The notes beneath the pieces are model-generated. The model was not told the origin of the DNA and searched no databases. It saw only the letters and a list, made by a program, of their open reading frames with translations. The position numbers and the translations under genes were made by a program. From Betaproteobacteria bacterium (GTDB taxonomy: Bacteria > Pseudomonadota > Gammaproteobacteria > Burkholderiales > Burkholderiaceae_C), in the NCBI GenBank assembly GCA_009923505.1, contig RFTK01000004.1, positions 1 through 59,960 on the forward strand: a stretch of DNA of 59,960 nt. The letters run 5' to 3'. Shown one piece after another: positions 9,785-20,065 of the stretch (the first letter of the stretch is position 1; the number at the start of each line of letters is the position of its first letter).

Positions 9785-10681
9785 TCAGGAAGCGGCAAGC
9801 ATGCGCTGCTCACGCAGGGTCACCCAACCCGCTAACAGGCCGCACCCCACAATCAGCAGCATACCCAGCAAGGCCAGCGAGTTCGGTACGTGGGCGAACA
9901 CCAGCCAGCCGCCCAGGGTGGCGAAGGCGATGCCACTGTAGAGGAACGGCGTGATCCGCGACGCCGGCGTTCGGGCAAAGGCCAGGATCAGGAGGTAATG
10001 CCCCAGGGTGCCGGCCACACCCAGCACCAGCAGCATGGCCCACTGCGCTGCGCTCAGGTCGGTGGTCCACCACCCCAGCACCAGACAGGACGCGATGGCC
10101 GTGCCGATCCACCCCGTGTAAAAGTGCAATGTCAAGGGCTCTTCGGTTTGCGCCATCACACTGGTGAGCACTTGAAAGCTGGCATAGCAGGCCACCATCA
10201 ACAGCGGGAGCCAGGCCGTGGCCAGGGACATCTGTGCGCCAGGTTGCACGATGAGCAAGGCGCCCACCATGCCGCCCAGGATCAAGGCCCAACGCAGCGC
10301 CGAGACGCGCTCATTCAGGAAATAGCGCGCGAGCACGGTGACCGCCAGCGGTGTCAGCATGCCAATGGCGGTGAACTCGGCCACCGGCATGTGCTGCAAA
10401 TTGATGAAGGCCAGCAGGCTGCACAGAAACAGCAGCACCCCGCGTAACACGTGTCGCCAAGGCTGCCGGGTGTGAAACAAGGTCCAGCCGCGGCGCGGCA
10501 ACACCGCCACGGTGGTGGCCAGGGCCTGAAACATGTAGCGAAACCACAGCGCCATCAAAAGTGGCATGCCGGCCACCAGCACCTTGTTGGTGACGTCCAT
10601 GACGGCGAAGCAGGCCATGGCCAGAACTGCAAAGGCAACGCCCGAGGCTTGGGTGGCGGACCGCGCGGTCTGCACACTCAT
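9785..10681 (-). CDS. EamA/DMT-family transporter
   Basis: Ten-TM EamA repeat pattern; ATG overlaps the PHP gene stop (ATGA). Confidence 0.85.
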   Translation of the reverse strand: MSVQTARSATQASGVAFAVLAMACFAVMDVTNKVLVAGMPLLMALWFRYMFQALATTVAVLPRRGWTLFHTRQPWRHVLRGVLLFLCSLLAFINLQHMPVAEFTAIGMLTPLAVTVLARYFLNERVSALRWALILGGMVGALLIVQPGAQMSLATAWLPLLMVACYASFQVLTSVMAQTEEPLTLHFYTGWIGTAIASCLVLGWWTTDLSAAQWAMLLVLGVAGTLGHYLLILAFARTPASRITPFLYSGIAFATLGGWLVFAHVPNSLALLGMLLIVGCGLLAGWVTLREQRMLAAS

Positions 10682-11529
10682 TGGATGCGATCGTTCAGCA
10701 ATTCCCACACCGGCTGAAGATCGCCTGGCAACCAGGGCAGTTGGCCCAAGTCGGTATGGCTTTCATCGGGGCTGTGGAAGTCGCTGCCTCGTGAGGCAGC
10801 CAGCTGAAACTCGCGTGCCATGTCGGCGTAGGTGACGGCGTCCGCACTGGAGTGACTGCCAGTGACCACCTCAACGCCGCGTCCGCCATGGGCCTTGAAT
10901 TCGGTGAACAGCGCGTACTCTTCGTTGGCGGTGAATCCGTAGCGTGCCGGGTGGGCGATGACGGCCACGCCACCGGCCTCGGTGATCCAACGCACCGCTT
11001 GAGACAGTGAGGCCCAGCGGTGCGGAACAAAGCCGGGCTTGCCTTCGGTGAGGTACTTGCGAAACACCTCGGAGGTGTCCTTGCACACGCCGGTTTCCAC
11101 CAGGAAGCGGGCGAAGTGCGTGCGTGAAATCAGCTCCGGGTTGCCGGCGTACTTCAAGGCGCCCTCAAAACTGCCCTGGATGCCCACGGCGGCGAGTTGA
11201 TCAGCCATTTCCTGGGCGCGCACATCGCGCCCGCCGCGGGTGGAGCGAAGTCCTTGCACGAGTTGGGGGTCGTCCGCGTCAAAGCCCAGCCCGACGATGT
11301 GGACCGTTTTGTTGGCAAAGGTGACGGAAATTTCGGTGCCGGTGAGGTAGGGCAGTGAGAGCGCGCGTGCCGCGGCGGCGGCCCGGTGTTGTCCACCGAT
11401 CTCGTCATGGTCGGTGAGGGCCCACAGTTCGACCCCGAGGTCTTTTGCGCGCTGGGCCAGGACTTCGGGGGTGAGCGTTCCGTCAGAGACGACGGAGTGG
11501 CAGTGCAGGTCAGCGTTGAGGATGGACAC
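10678..11529 (-). CDS. PHP-domain phosphoesterase (Rnm/YciV/TrpH-type 5'-3' exonuclease or 3',5'-nucleoside bisphosphate phosphatase)
   Basis: N-terminal DLHCHSVVSDGTLTPEVLAQRAKDLGVELWALTDHDEIGG; near yciO-like gene. Confidence 0.85.
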   Translation of the reverse strand: MSILNADLHCHSVVSDGTLTPEVLAQRAKDLGVELWALTDHDEIGGQHRAAAAARALSLPYLTGTEISVTFANKTVHIVGLGFDADDPQLVQGLRSTRGGRDVRAQEMADQLAAVGIQGSFEGALKYAGNPELISRTHFARFLVETGVCKDTSEVFRKYLTEGKPGFVPHRWASLSQAVRWITEAGGVAVIAHPARYGFTANEEYALFTEFKAHGGRGVEVVTGSHSSADAVTYADMAREFQLAASRGSDFHSPDESHTDLGQLPWLPGDLQPVWELLNDRIQ

Positions 11530-11548
11530 ACCCCGATTTTACGGGGAG

Positions 11549-13267
11549 TCAGGGGTTCGCGCTGACCTCGTCTTCAATGACCAGGCGCACGCGGCGAGCG
11601 CCTTGCCACTCGTCGACCTCGAGCCGGTAGGCCAGCGTGGCGTGGGCAGGCAAGGGCTCGCTGCGGCCGAACCAGATGCCATCCACGGCTTGCCCGTGGT
11701 GCCGCAAGCGAAGCGACAAGTGCCGCTCGCCCACCACCCGCTGGCCCACCACCTCCAGCGTGTCGCAAAACGTCGGCGCGGCAAACCCCTGCCCCCAGAC
11801 TTCTTGCTGCAGCAACTCGGCCACATCCGCCCGCCGATGCTCGGCGGGCAAGGGCCCATCCACCTCCAGGCTGCGCGTGAGTTGCGGGGGGCTGAGCCAC
11901 TCGGCGGCAATGCCTTGCAGGCCTTGCAGGAAGTCGTCAAAACGATCGGGTGCGATCGAGCAACCCGCCGCCATGGCGTGGCCGCCGAACTGCAGCAACA
12001 CCCCCGGGTGGCGTTTGCTCAGCAGGTCCAGCGCGTCGCGCAGATGAAAGCCGGCGATGGAGCGTCCCGACCCCTTGAGCACCGGGCCATGCTGAGTGGA
12101 TTCGCTGCGCGCAAAGACAAAACTCGGGCGGTGGTGTTGGTCCTTCAGGCGTGAGGCCACGATGCCCACCACGCCCTCATGAAAATCCGGGTTAAAGACA
12201 CACAGCGCTGGTGGCGGTGTGCCATCGGACTTGAGCAGTGCGTCGGCGCGCGCCAACGCTTGCTCACGCATGCCGCTTTCGAGGTCGCGACGTTCGCGGT
12301 TGATGCGGTCCATCGCCTGCGCCAACGCCTGGGCACGCCCGGGGTCGTCAGTCAGCAAGCATTCGATGCCCAGGGTCATGTCGGACAGGCGGCCGGCCGC
12401 ATTGAGACGTGGCCCGACGGCAAAGCCGAAATCCTGGCTGCTGGCTCGGCGCAAATCGCGTCCCGCCACCGCAAACAGGGCCGACATGCCCGCCGGGAGA
12501 TGACCCTTTCGCACACGCGCCAAGCCTTGGGCCACCAGCCGGCGGTTGTTGGCGTCCAGTCGAACCACGTCGGCCACGGTCCCCAGGGCCACCAGCGGCA
12601 GCAAGCTATCCAGTCGTGGCTCCTGGCCTGCCTTGAGGTGCCCGCGTTGGCGCTGCTCGGCGCGCAGCGCCAACAGCACATAAAACATCACGCCCACACC
12701 CGCCAGGTGTTTGCTGCCAAACGTGCAGCCCGGCTGGTTGGGGTTGACGATCACATCGGCGGGCGGCAACTCGGCGCCGGGCAGGTGGTGGTCTGTGACC
12801 ACCACTTGCAGACCCAGTGACTGCGCGCGGGCCACGCCTTCCAGGCTGGCGATGCCGTTGTCGACGGTGATCAACACCTGCGCGCCGAGCGCATGCACCC
12901 GCTCAGCAATCGGGGGGGTGAGGCCGTAGCCATCGACCTGCCGATCGGGCACCACAAAGCTCACCCGGGTGGCACCCAGCAGCCGCAAGCCGCGTACGCC
13001 CACTGCACAAGCGGTGGCGCCATCGCAGTCGTAATCGGCGACGATGCACAGGTGGTGTTGCTGCTCGATGGCATGGGCCAGCAGGCGCGCGGCTTCGGCC
13101 GTGCCTTGCAGTGAGTTGGGCGGGAGCAGGCGCTGCAGCTGAGTGTCGAGTTCCTCCGGGCTGGTGATGCCGCGGGCTGCGTACAGTTGCGCCAACAGCG
13201 GATGCACCCCGGCTTGCTCCAGCGCCCACACGCTGCGCGGGGGGACGTCACGCGTCAGACATCGCAC
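11549..13267 (-). CDS. recJ: Single-stranded-DNA-specific exonuclease RecJ (probable GTG start)
   Basis: DHH motif VADYDCDGATACAVG, TDHHLPG, GGHAMAAGCSI; the longer ORF to 13552 runs through the upstream gene. Confidence 0.93.
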   Translation of the reverse strand: MRCLTRDVPPRSVWALEQAGVHPLLAQLYAARGITSPEELDTQLQRLLPPNSLQGTAEAARLLAHAIEQQHHLCIVADYDCDGATACAVGVRGLRLLGATRVSFVVPDRQVDGYGLTPPIAERVHALGAQVLITVDNGIASLEGVARAQSLGLQVVVTDHHLPGAELPPADVIVNPNQPGCTFGSKHLAGVGVMFYVLLALRAEQRQRGHLKAGQEPRLDSLLPLVALGTVADVVRLDANNRRLVAQGLARVRKGHLPAGMSALFAVAGRDLRRASSQDFGFAVGPRLNAAGRLSDMTLGIECLLTDDPGRAQALAQAMDRINRERRDLESGMREQALARADALLKSDGTPPPALCVFNPDFHEGVVGIVASRLKDQHHRPSFVFARSESTQHGPVLKGSGRSIAGFHLRDALDLLSKRHPGVLLQFGGHAMAAGCSIAPDRFDDFLQGLQGIAAEWLSPPQLTRSLEVDGPLPAEHRRADVAELLQQEVWGQGFAAPTFCDTLEVVGQRVVGERHLSLRLRHHGQAVDGIWFGRSEPLPAHATLAYRLEVDEWQGARRVRLVIEDEVSANP

Positions 13268-14217
13268 GACAGCACCTCGTTCAGTTGAACCGGTCGCAGC
13301 ACACGCTGGAGCCGCTGCCAGACCGAGGGGGGCTGGTGAATCCACCAACGGGCTTGTCGGGGGCCACACCAGGCGATGCGTGCACCGGCGGGGCTCAGCA
13401 ACGGGGGCAGCACCTCGGCGTCCAGGCGTTGCCAGGCGCGCGCCCAGGCGGCGGCATCGCGCAGCAACCAGGGTTCGCGCAGATCGTCCAGCAGAACGGC
13501 GGATGCCGCACTCGTCATCGGTGCCGGGCAGTCGCCTCCCAGTTGGCCGCATCCCTCGATCCAGATCGAGTTGATCGGGGTGCGGCGCGCGTCATTGACC
13601 GGGTGCTGGTAGAGCAGCATCTGCATCTCGTTTTGCAGGCGACGCAGGGTGCGGATGGCTGGGGACAGCGAGGGCAGGTGGGCACCAAGCAACCACGGCT
13701 CGATGGGCAAACCCATCACCCGTTCAGCGCTGGCGCTCGCCAACCCGTCAAAGAGCGAGGATTGCGCCAGCCAGCGACCGGGCTCGTGGGCCTGCAAGGT
13801 AATGCCGTCTTCCTCGAAGTAAGTGCGCATCGACGCCCTCAAGGCATCAGATTCTTCCTGCGTGATGGGGCCGGGGTCCAGCAAGGTGAATTGGCCGTTG
13901 CCCACCTGCCAGTGGCACAGCCGGATGAAGGCCCAGGCCGACTGGGAGGCAGCGTGAGGGGCAGGTGCCAGGGGCGCGCTCAGCGCAGCCCAGGGCCAGG
14001 TGCCGTGCGGCGACGTCCAGCCCAGCGTTTCAGCCCGAGCCCACTCGGCAGGCAGGACCAGGTCTTCGGCGGAAGTGGTCAACGTGTGCTGTCGCACGCT
14101 CTCGCCCAACCACTGGCGCACAAAAGGCACCGGCAAGGCGGTCAGCGCCTCGAGCATCTCGGGGCTGTCCGCGGGTGGCAGGGCGTGGGAAAGGATGACG
14201 GAGGGGGCGGCGATCAC
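13255..14217 (-). CDS. Conserved hypothetical protein, RpfE/phosphoglycerate mutase-like family
   Basis: ORF VIAAPSVILSHALPPADSPEM... upstream of recJ with 13-nt overlap; family assignment from memory. Confidence 0.5.
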   Translation of the reverse strand: MIAAPSVILSHALPPADSPEMLEALTALPVPFVRQWLGESVRQHTLTTSAEDLVLPAEWARAETLGWTSPHGTWPWAALSAPLAPAPHAASQSAWAFIRLCHWQVGNGQFTLLDPGPITQEESDALRASMRTYFEEDGITLQAHEPGRWLAQSSLFDGLASASAERVMGLPIEPWLLGAHLPSLSPAIRTLRRLQNEMQMLLYQHPVNDARRTPINSIWIEGCGQLGGDCPAPMTSAASAVLLDDLREPWLLRDAAAWARAWQRLDAEVLPPLLSPAGARIAWCGPRQARWWIHQPPSVWQRLQRVLRPVQLNEVLSCDV

Positions 14218-14259
14218 AGGGGGGCATTGTCCTTGATGCCACAATCACCCCTCAAGACC

Positions 14260-15525
14260 ATGTCCTATCCACGCATTCCCTACGAGCTTGTGCTGGGCTG
14301 GCGCTATACCCGCGCCGGCCGTGCTTCACGCCGCAATGGTTTCATCTCTTTCATTTCGGGTGTGTCCATGCTGGGGATCAGCCTGGGGGTGGCAGCACTC
14401 ATCATCGTGCTGAGTGTGATGAACGGGTTTCAGAAAGAGGTGCGCGAACGCATGCTGTCGGTGCTGTCGCATGCCGAGGTGATGGCGCGCGATGGGGGCG
14501 CCTTGCTGGACACAGAGTCACTGAGCCAGCGTCTGAGCCGTCATCCCGAGGTGGTGGCGGTGGCTCCCTATGTGTCGGCGCAAGCCATGCTGGCACGGGG
14601 CGAGGAGATGCGCGGGGTGGTGGTGCGCGGCATCGACCCCGTTCAAGAACGGGGCGTGGCGGACTACGCGGCGCTTTTACCCCCCGCATTGCAACAAGGC
14701 TGGGAGCCCGGCGGATTCGGTGTGGTGCTGGGCGTTGAAATTGCGCACCAGATGGGCGTGCGGGTGGGAGACCGGGTCACCCTGGTGGCGCCGGGTGGCC
14801 AGGTCACGCCGGCCGGCGTGTTGCCGCGGCTGAAACAGCTGGAGGTGTTGGGGCTGATCGACACCGGACATTACGAATTTGACGCCACCCTGGCAGTGAT
14901 GCAAATCGACGACGCACAACGCCTGCTGCGATTGGAAGGGCCCAATGGTCTGCGCTTGAAGCTGCGCGATGCCCAGCAAGCCCGGGTCGTGGCGAGCGAG
15001 TTGTCCCTGCAGATCGACCCCCTCTTCATGGTGCGCGACTGGACCCGTCAGAACCGCAACTGGTTTGCTGCGGTGCAGATCGAAAAACGCATGATGTTCA
15101 TCATCCTGACCCTGATCGTGGCTGTGGCTGCGTTCAACCTGGTCAGCACCCTGGTGATGACGGTGACGGACAAGCAATCGGACATTGCCATTTTGCGCAC
15201 CCTGGGGGCCTCGCCAGCGTCCATCATGGGCGTTTTCATGGTCCAGGGTGCGCTGGTGGGGGTGGTGGGCACCTTGAGTGGCCTGTTGCTCGGTTTGGTG
15301 GTGGCATTCAACATCGACGTCATCGTGCCGGCGATCGAGCAGGCGTTGGGACTGCGTTTCTTGCCGCAGGACATTTACCTCATCAGCCGCATGCCCAGTG
15401 ACCCGCAGCAGGCCGACATCGGACCTGTGGTGGTGCTGTCCTTGCTGCTGGCCTTGTTGGCCACGCTCTACCCCAGCTGGCGCGCCAGTCGGGTGCAGCC
15501 GGCGGAGGCCCTGCGTTATGAATAA
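14260..15525 (+). CDS. Lipoprotein-releasing ABC transporter permease LolC/LolE
   Basis: [51 protein letters not shown]; FtsX-type C-terminus; followed by lolD. Confidence 0.94.
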   Translation: MSYPRIPYELVLGWRYTRAGRASRRNGFISFISGVSMLGISLGVAALIIVLSVMNGFQKEVRERMLSVLSHAEVMARDGGALLDTESLSQRLSRHPEVVAVAPYVSAQAMLARGEEMRGVVVRGIDPVQERGVADYAALLPPALQQGWEPGGFGVVLGVEIAHQMGVRVGDRVTLVAPGGQVTPAGVLPRLKQLEVLGLIDTGHYEFDATLAVMQIDDAQRLLRLEGPNGLRLKLRDAQQARVVASELSLQIDPLFMVRDWTRQNRNWFAAVQIEKRMMFIILTLIVAVAAFNLVSTLVMTVTDKQSDIAILRTLGASPASIMGVFMVQGALVGVVGTLSGLLLGLVVAFNIDVIVPAIEQALGLRFLPQDIYLISRMPSDPQQADIGPVVVLSLLLALLATLYPSWRASRVQPAEALRYE

Positions 15526-16207
15526 GCGCGTGAATGACCTCGTGCTGCAGGCCTCGGCGGTGGGGCGTCGTTTCCAGGAAGGCGAGCTGGATGTGCAGGT
15601 GCTTGCGGGGGTGGACCTACAGGTCCACGCCGGAGAAACCGTGGCCATCGTGGGTGCTTCCGGTTCTGGCAAGAGCACCTTGCTGCACCTGCTGGGGGGG
15701 CTGGACCAACCCAGCCACGGCCATATCGAGTTGATGGGACAGCCGCTGGCGGGCTTGTCACCTGCGGCCTTGGGTCAATTGCGCAACCGCCATCTGGGTT
15801 TCGTGTACCAGTTTCATCACCTGCTGCCCGAGTTCTCGGCGCGTGACAACGTGGCGATGCCGCTGTGGATTCGGCGCGAGGACCGCGCACAGGCGGGCGA
15901 GCAAGCCGATGCCCTCCTGGCTGCTGTGGGCTTGGAGTCGCGCGCCTTGCACCGACCCGCCGAACTCTCAGGCGGTGAGCGTCAGCGCGTGGCACTGGCG
16001 CGTGCGCTGGTGACACGCCCGGCGTGCGTACTGGCCGACGAACCCACGGGCAACCTCGACCGCAGCACCGCGGATCAGGTCTGGGACTTGATGCTGGCCC
16101 TCGCGCGCGAGCAAGGCACAGCGTTTGTGGTGGTGACACACGATGTCCACCTGGCAGCACGTTGCGAGCGCGTGCTGTCCTTGCAAGCGGGTCGATTGGG
16201 CCCTTGA
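15518..16207 (+). CDS. lolD: Lipoprotein-releasing ABC transporter ATP-binding protein LolD
   Basis: Walker [25 protein letters not shown], overlaps the LolC/E gene by 8 nt. Confidence 0.95.
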   Translation: MNKRVNDLVLQASAVGRRFQEGELDVQVLAGVDLQVHAGETVAIVGASGSGKSTLLHLLGGLDQPSHGHIELMGQPLAGLSPAALGQLRNRHLGFVYQFHHLLPEFSARDNVAMPLWIRREDRAQAGEQADALLAAVGLESRALHRPAELSGGERQRVALARALVTRPACVLADEPTGNLDRSTADQVWDLMLALAREQGTAFVVVTHDVHLAARCERVLSLQAGRLGP

Positions 16208-16234
16208 GGGGCGGACTGGTCGCACGGACCCGAC

Positions 16235-17062
16235 ATGTGGATCGATACCCATTGCCATCTCGACGCCGCGGAGTTCAACGCCGACCGTGATGCGGTGCGA
16301 GCGCAGGCGCGTGCCCTGGGCGTTGGGCTGTGCGTGTACCCGGCGGTGGATGTGAACACCCTGGACGTGGTGCGCGCGCTGGCCCATCGCCATGAGGATG
16401 TGTATGCCCTGGGCATTCATCCGCTGTACACCCCACAGGCCACTAACGCAGACTTGGAGACACTCGGCTTGGCGGTGCAAGCGCACCGCGCGGACCCGCG
16501 CTTGGTGGCCGTGGGCGAGATCGGCCTGGATGGTTTTGTGCCAGGTCTGGACATGGCGCGACAAGCCCACTTCTTCCGCGCTCAACTGGAACTGGCGCGG
16601 GCCCAGGACTTGCCTGTCATTCTGCATGTGCGCCGATCCGCGGAGCTGGTGCTGCAACAGTTGCGTCAGGTACGGGTTCGCGGGGGCATCGCCCATGCCT
16701 TCAACGGCAGTCTGCAACAGGCCCAGGCGTTCATGGACCTGGGTTTTGTCCTGGGCCTGGGCGGGGCACTCACCTACGAGCGCGCCACCCGTTTGCGAGC
16801 GTTGGCCCGTGAACTGCCGCTCGAGTCCCTGGTGGTGGAAACGGACGCGCCCGACATTCCCCCGCAGTGGCTCTACACCACCGCAGCAGCCCGAGCCGAG
16901 GGGCAGCCGCAAGGACGCAACAGCCCGGCAGAATTGCCGCGCATTGCCACGCTGCTGGCGAGCCTGCGAGGCGTGGCCCCCCAGGCACTGGCCCGTCAAA
17001 CCACCGACAATGCACGGCGTGCCCTGGGTCTGCAGGTACTTGGTGTATCGCCTGCCCCGTGA
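16235..17062 (+). CDS. TatD-family hydrolase
   Basis: MWIDTHCHLDAAEF, GEIGLDGF, VVETDAPDIPPQW. Confidence 0.92.
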   Translation: MWIDTHCHLDAAEFNADRDAVRAQARALGVGLCVYPAVDVNTLDVVRALAHRHEDVYALGIHPLYTPQATNADLETLGLAVQAHRADPRLVAVGEIGLDGFVPGLDMARQAHFFRAQLELARAQDLPVILHVRRSAELVLQQLRQVRVRGGIAHAFNGSLQQAQAFMDLGFVLGLGGALTYERATRLRALARELPLESLVVETDAPDIPPQWLYTTAAARAEGQPQGRNSPAELPRIATLLASLRGVAPQALARQTTDNARRALGLQVLGVSPAP

Positions 17063-17114
17063 TCTTGCGCCAAGCCAGCACGATCCCGCGGGCCACACCC
17101 ACGAAACGCCCTCC

Positions 17115-17864
17115 ATGACCCGACGCTCTCCCCTGCCCGACGTCAATTTCTCTGACCATGGCGATGTGCGCTACCTGCACCTGGGCACGCCCTGGGTGCA
17201 GGGATCGATGTTGATCGACCAGCCGTATGACATCCACCTCGACTATGTGCAACGCATGATGGCGTGGTTGCTGTTTGTGCCGCTGGAGCGGGTGGCGTCT
17301 TTGCAGGCCATGCAACTGGGCCTGGGGGCTGGCGCCCTCACCAAGTTCTGCTGGAAACATGTGCGCATGAAGACCACCGCGATCGAACTCAACCCGCAGG
17401 TGATCGCGGCCTGTCGTTTGTGGTTCAAGCTGCCACCGGATTCCTCGCGTCTGTCGGTGCTGTTGGGGGACGCCGCCGAGGTGGTGTCGCATGGCCACTG
17501 GCGTGGCCAGATCGATGCACTCCAAGTGGATCTTTACGACCATGAGGCTGCCGCGCCGGTGCTCGACAGTGCTGACTTCTACGCCCATTGTCGCCAGTTG
17601 CTGAGCGAGCACGGCATCATGTCGGTGAACTTGTTTGGGCGTTCCCACCGCTACCCAGAAAGTCTGGACAAAATCGTGTCGGCCTTCGGGGCCAAGGCGG
17701 TCTGGGTGTTCAAGCCCACGCGCGAAGGCAACACCGTGGTGCTGGCGCTGCGCACGCCGGTAGTGCCCCAGCGCGGTGCGCTGTCGGCCCAGGCCGAGGC
17801 TATCCAGGCCCGATGGCCCTTGCCGGCCGCGCGCTGGGTGCGGGTGCTCAAACCTGTCGCCTAA
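17115..17864 (+). CDS. Spermidine synthase-like methyltransferase-fold protein
   Basis: LGLGAGALTKFCWKH, AIELNPQVIAACRLWF, LLGDAAEVV, DLYDHEA. Confidence 0.8.
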   Translation: MTRRSPLPDVNFSDHGDVRYLHLGTPWVQGSMLIDQPYDIHLDYVQRMMAWLLFVPLERVASLQAMQLGLGAGALTKFCWKHVRMKTTAIELNPQVIAACRLWFKLPPDSSRLSVLLGDAAEVVSHGHWRGQIDALQVDLYDHEAAAPVLDSADFYAHCRQLLSEHGIMSVNLFGRSHRYPESLDKIVSAFGAKAVWVFKPTREGNTVVLALRTPVVPQRGALSAQAEAIQARWPLPAARWVRVLKPVA

Positions 17865-18013
17865 GCGTCAGCACAGGGGTCTGTGTGGGTCGCCACAGGC
17901 CTGCAAGGCCCCGAAAACCTGGCTTTATGCGTGGGCATAGGTGTAATCCACATGATGGGTTGACCCGCCCGACCGCACAATCCGCCCATCGAAAATTTTC
18001 GAGGAGAACTGTT

Positions 18014-18502
18014 GTGAGCATTAAAAGTCAAAAAGACTTTTTCTCGGGACTGATGTTCCTGGTCGTGGGCGCAGCCTTCGCTTGGGGTGCCACGTCCTAC
18101 TCCGTGGGCACCGGTGCCCGGATGGGCCCGGGCTACTTCCCGTTGTTGCTGGGCGTCCTGCTGGCCATCCTGGGCGGTGTGGTGATGTTTTATTCCCTGG
18201 TTGTGGAAACCCCCAACGGCGACAAGGTGGGGTCGTTTGCCTGGCGCCCCATTGGCTACATCCTGGGCTCCAACTTGGCGTTTGGCATCTTGCTCGGCGG
18301 ATTGCCCAGCATCAAACTGCCCTCCATGGGCCTGATCGTTGCCATTTATGCCCTGGTGTTGATTGCCAGCAAGGCCGGCGACAACTACAGGCTGCGCGAC
18401 GTGCTGATTCTGTCTACCATTTTGGCGGTCGGCAGCTACCTGGCCTTCATCGTGCTGCTGAAACTGCAGATGCCCGTGTGGCCCACATTCATCGCTGGTT
18501 GA
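18014..18502 (+). CDS. tctB: Tripartite tricarboxylate transporter small membrane subunit TctB (GTG start)
   Basis: Four-TM protein with GTGARMGPGYFPLLLGVLLAILGG; followed by tctA; SD GAGGAG. Confidence 0.88.
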   Translation: MSIKSQKDFFSGLMFLVVGAAFAWGATSYSVGTGARMGPGYFPLLLGVLLAILGGVVMFYSLVVETPNGDKVGSFAWRPIGYILGSNLAFGILLGGLPSIKLPSMGLIVAIYALVLIASKAGDNYRLRDVLILSTILAVGSYLAFIVLLKLQMPVWPTFIAG

Positions 18503-18515
18503 GGAGCAAGACACC

Positions 18516-20027
18516 ATGGATTTGATCGCAAACCTCAGCATGGGCTTCGGCGTGGCCTTCACGCCCATCAACCTGCTGTATGCCTTCATTGGCTGTATGT
18601 TGGGTACCCTGATTGGTGTGTTGCCGGGCATTGGCCCGGTCGCCACCATCGCCATGTTGCTGCCCGCCACCTACGCGCTGCCCCCTGTGTCGGCGCTGAT
18701 CATGCTGGCCGGCATTTACTACGGCGCCCAGTACGGCGGCTCCACCACCGCCATTTTGGTGAACCTGCCGGGCGAATCGTCGTCGGTGGTGACCACCATC
18801 GACGGCTACCAGATGGCCCGCAAGGGCCGTGCAGGTCCCGCGCTGGCTGCTGCTGGTCTGGGTTCGTTCTTTGCCGGTTCTGTCGGCACGCTGATCCTGG
18901 CTGCCTTTGCGCCGCCGCTGACCGAACTGGCCTTCAAGTTCGGCCCGGCCGAGTATTTCTCGCTCATGATTCTGGGCCTGATCGGCGCTGTGGTGCTGGC
19001 TTCCGGCTCGCTGATCAAGGCGATTGCCATGATCATTTTGGGTCTGTTGATGGGCCTCATCGGCACCGACGTCAACTCGGGTGTGGCTCGCTTCAGCTTC
19101 GACATTCCTGAACTGACCGACGGCGTGGGCTTTGTGACCATCGCCATGGGCGTGTTCGGTTATGGCGAGATCATCAGCAACCTCTCGCGTCCAGAAGACG
19201 AGCGTGAGGTGTTCACCGCCAAGGTGGAAGGCTTGTTCCCCACCCTGGAGGACTTCAAGAACATCCTGCCGGCCGTGTTGCGTGGCACCACCCTGGGCAG
19301 TTTGCTGGGTGTGTTGCCCGGTGGCGGTGCGCTGCTGGCAGCGTTCGCGGCCTACACGATCGAGAAGAAAACCAAGCTCAAGCCGGGCGAAGTGCCGTTC
19401 GGTCAGGGCAATATCCGTGGCGTGGCAGCCCCCGAGGCGGCCAACAATGCGGGTGCGCAAACCTCCTTCATTCCCTTGCTGACGCTGGGCATTCCGCCCA
19501 ACGCGGTGATGGCACTGATGGTCGGTGCCATGACCATCCACAACATCCAGCCGGGCCCGCAGGTGATGACCAGCAACCCGCAACTGTTCTGGGGCCTGAT
19601 CGCCTCGATGTGGATCGGCAACCTGATGCTGGTGATCCTGAACCTGCCGCTGATTGGCATGTGGATCAAACTGCTGACCGTGCCTTATCGCTTCCTGTTC
19701 CCGTCCATCGTGCTGTTCTGTGCGATTGGCGTGTACTCGACCAACAACAACACTTTCGACATCTGGATGGTGGCGGCCTTCGGCTTGATCGGCTATCTGT
19801 TCCTCAAGCTCGGGTGTGAACCGGCTCCACTGTTGTTGGGCTTCATCCTCGGCCCGATGATGGAAGAGAACCTGCGTCGTGCACTGCTGCTCTCGCGGGG
19901 TGACTGGTCGGTGTTCGTCACCCGCCCGTTGTCGGGGGGCTTGCTGGCGGCAGCCTTGCTGTTGCTCGTCATCGTGCTCTTGCCCTCGGTGAAATCCAAA
20001 CGGGAGGAAGCGTTCGTCGAAGAGTGA
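18516..20027 (+). CDS. tctA: Tripartite tricarboxylate transporter large membrane subunit TctA
   Basis: IGCMLGTLIGVLPGIGPVATIAMLLPATY, AGIYYGAQYGGSTTAILVNLPGE. Confidence 0.95.
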   Translation: MDLIANLSMGFGVAFTPINLLYAFIGCMLGTLIGVLPGIGPVATIAMLLPATYALPPVSALIMLAGIYYGAQYGGSTTAILVNLPGESSSVVTTIDGYQMARKGRAGPALAAAGLGSFFAGSVGTLILAAFAPPLTELAFKFGPAEYFSLMILGLIGAVVLASGSLIKAIAMIILGLLMGLIGTDVNSGVARFSFDIPELTDGVGFVTIAMGVFGYGEIISNLSRPEDEREVFTAKVEGLFPTLEDFKNILPAVLRGTTLGSLLGVLPGGGALLAAFAAYTIEKKTKLKPGEVPFGQGNIRGVAAPEAANNAGAQTSFIPLLTLGIPPNAVMALMVGAMTIHNIQPGPQVMTSNPQLFWGLIASMWIGNLMLVILNLPLIGMWIKLLTVPYRFLFPSIVLFCAIGVYSTNNNTFDIWMVAAFGLIGYLFLKLGCEPAPLLLGFILGPMMEENLRRALLLSRGDWSVFVTRPLSGGLLAAALLLLVIVLLPSVKSKREEAFVEE

Positions 20028-20065
20028 CGATGCTTCACAGGGCTACTGTGGTGGCCCTCTCTCGC

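Noticed and set aside
13268-13552. N-terminal extension of RecJ to 13552
   Set aside because: Arg/Pro/Ala-rich extension overlapping the upstream gene; conserved RecJ sequence begins near DVPPRSVW, so a GTG at 13267 is more likely.
13285-14259. Long N-terminal extension of the LolC/E ORF
   Set aside because: Runs antisense through the RpfE-like gene; the conserved protein starts at the ATG at 14260.
18489-19583. 364-aa minus-strand ORF antisense to tctA
   Set aside because: Hydrophilic repetitive composition complementary to TM-rich sense codons; no coding signal beyond frame openness.
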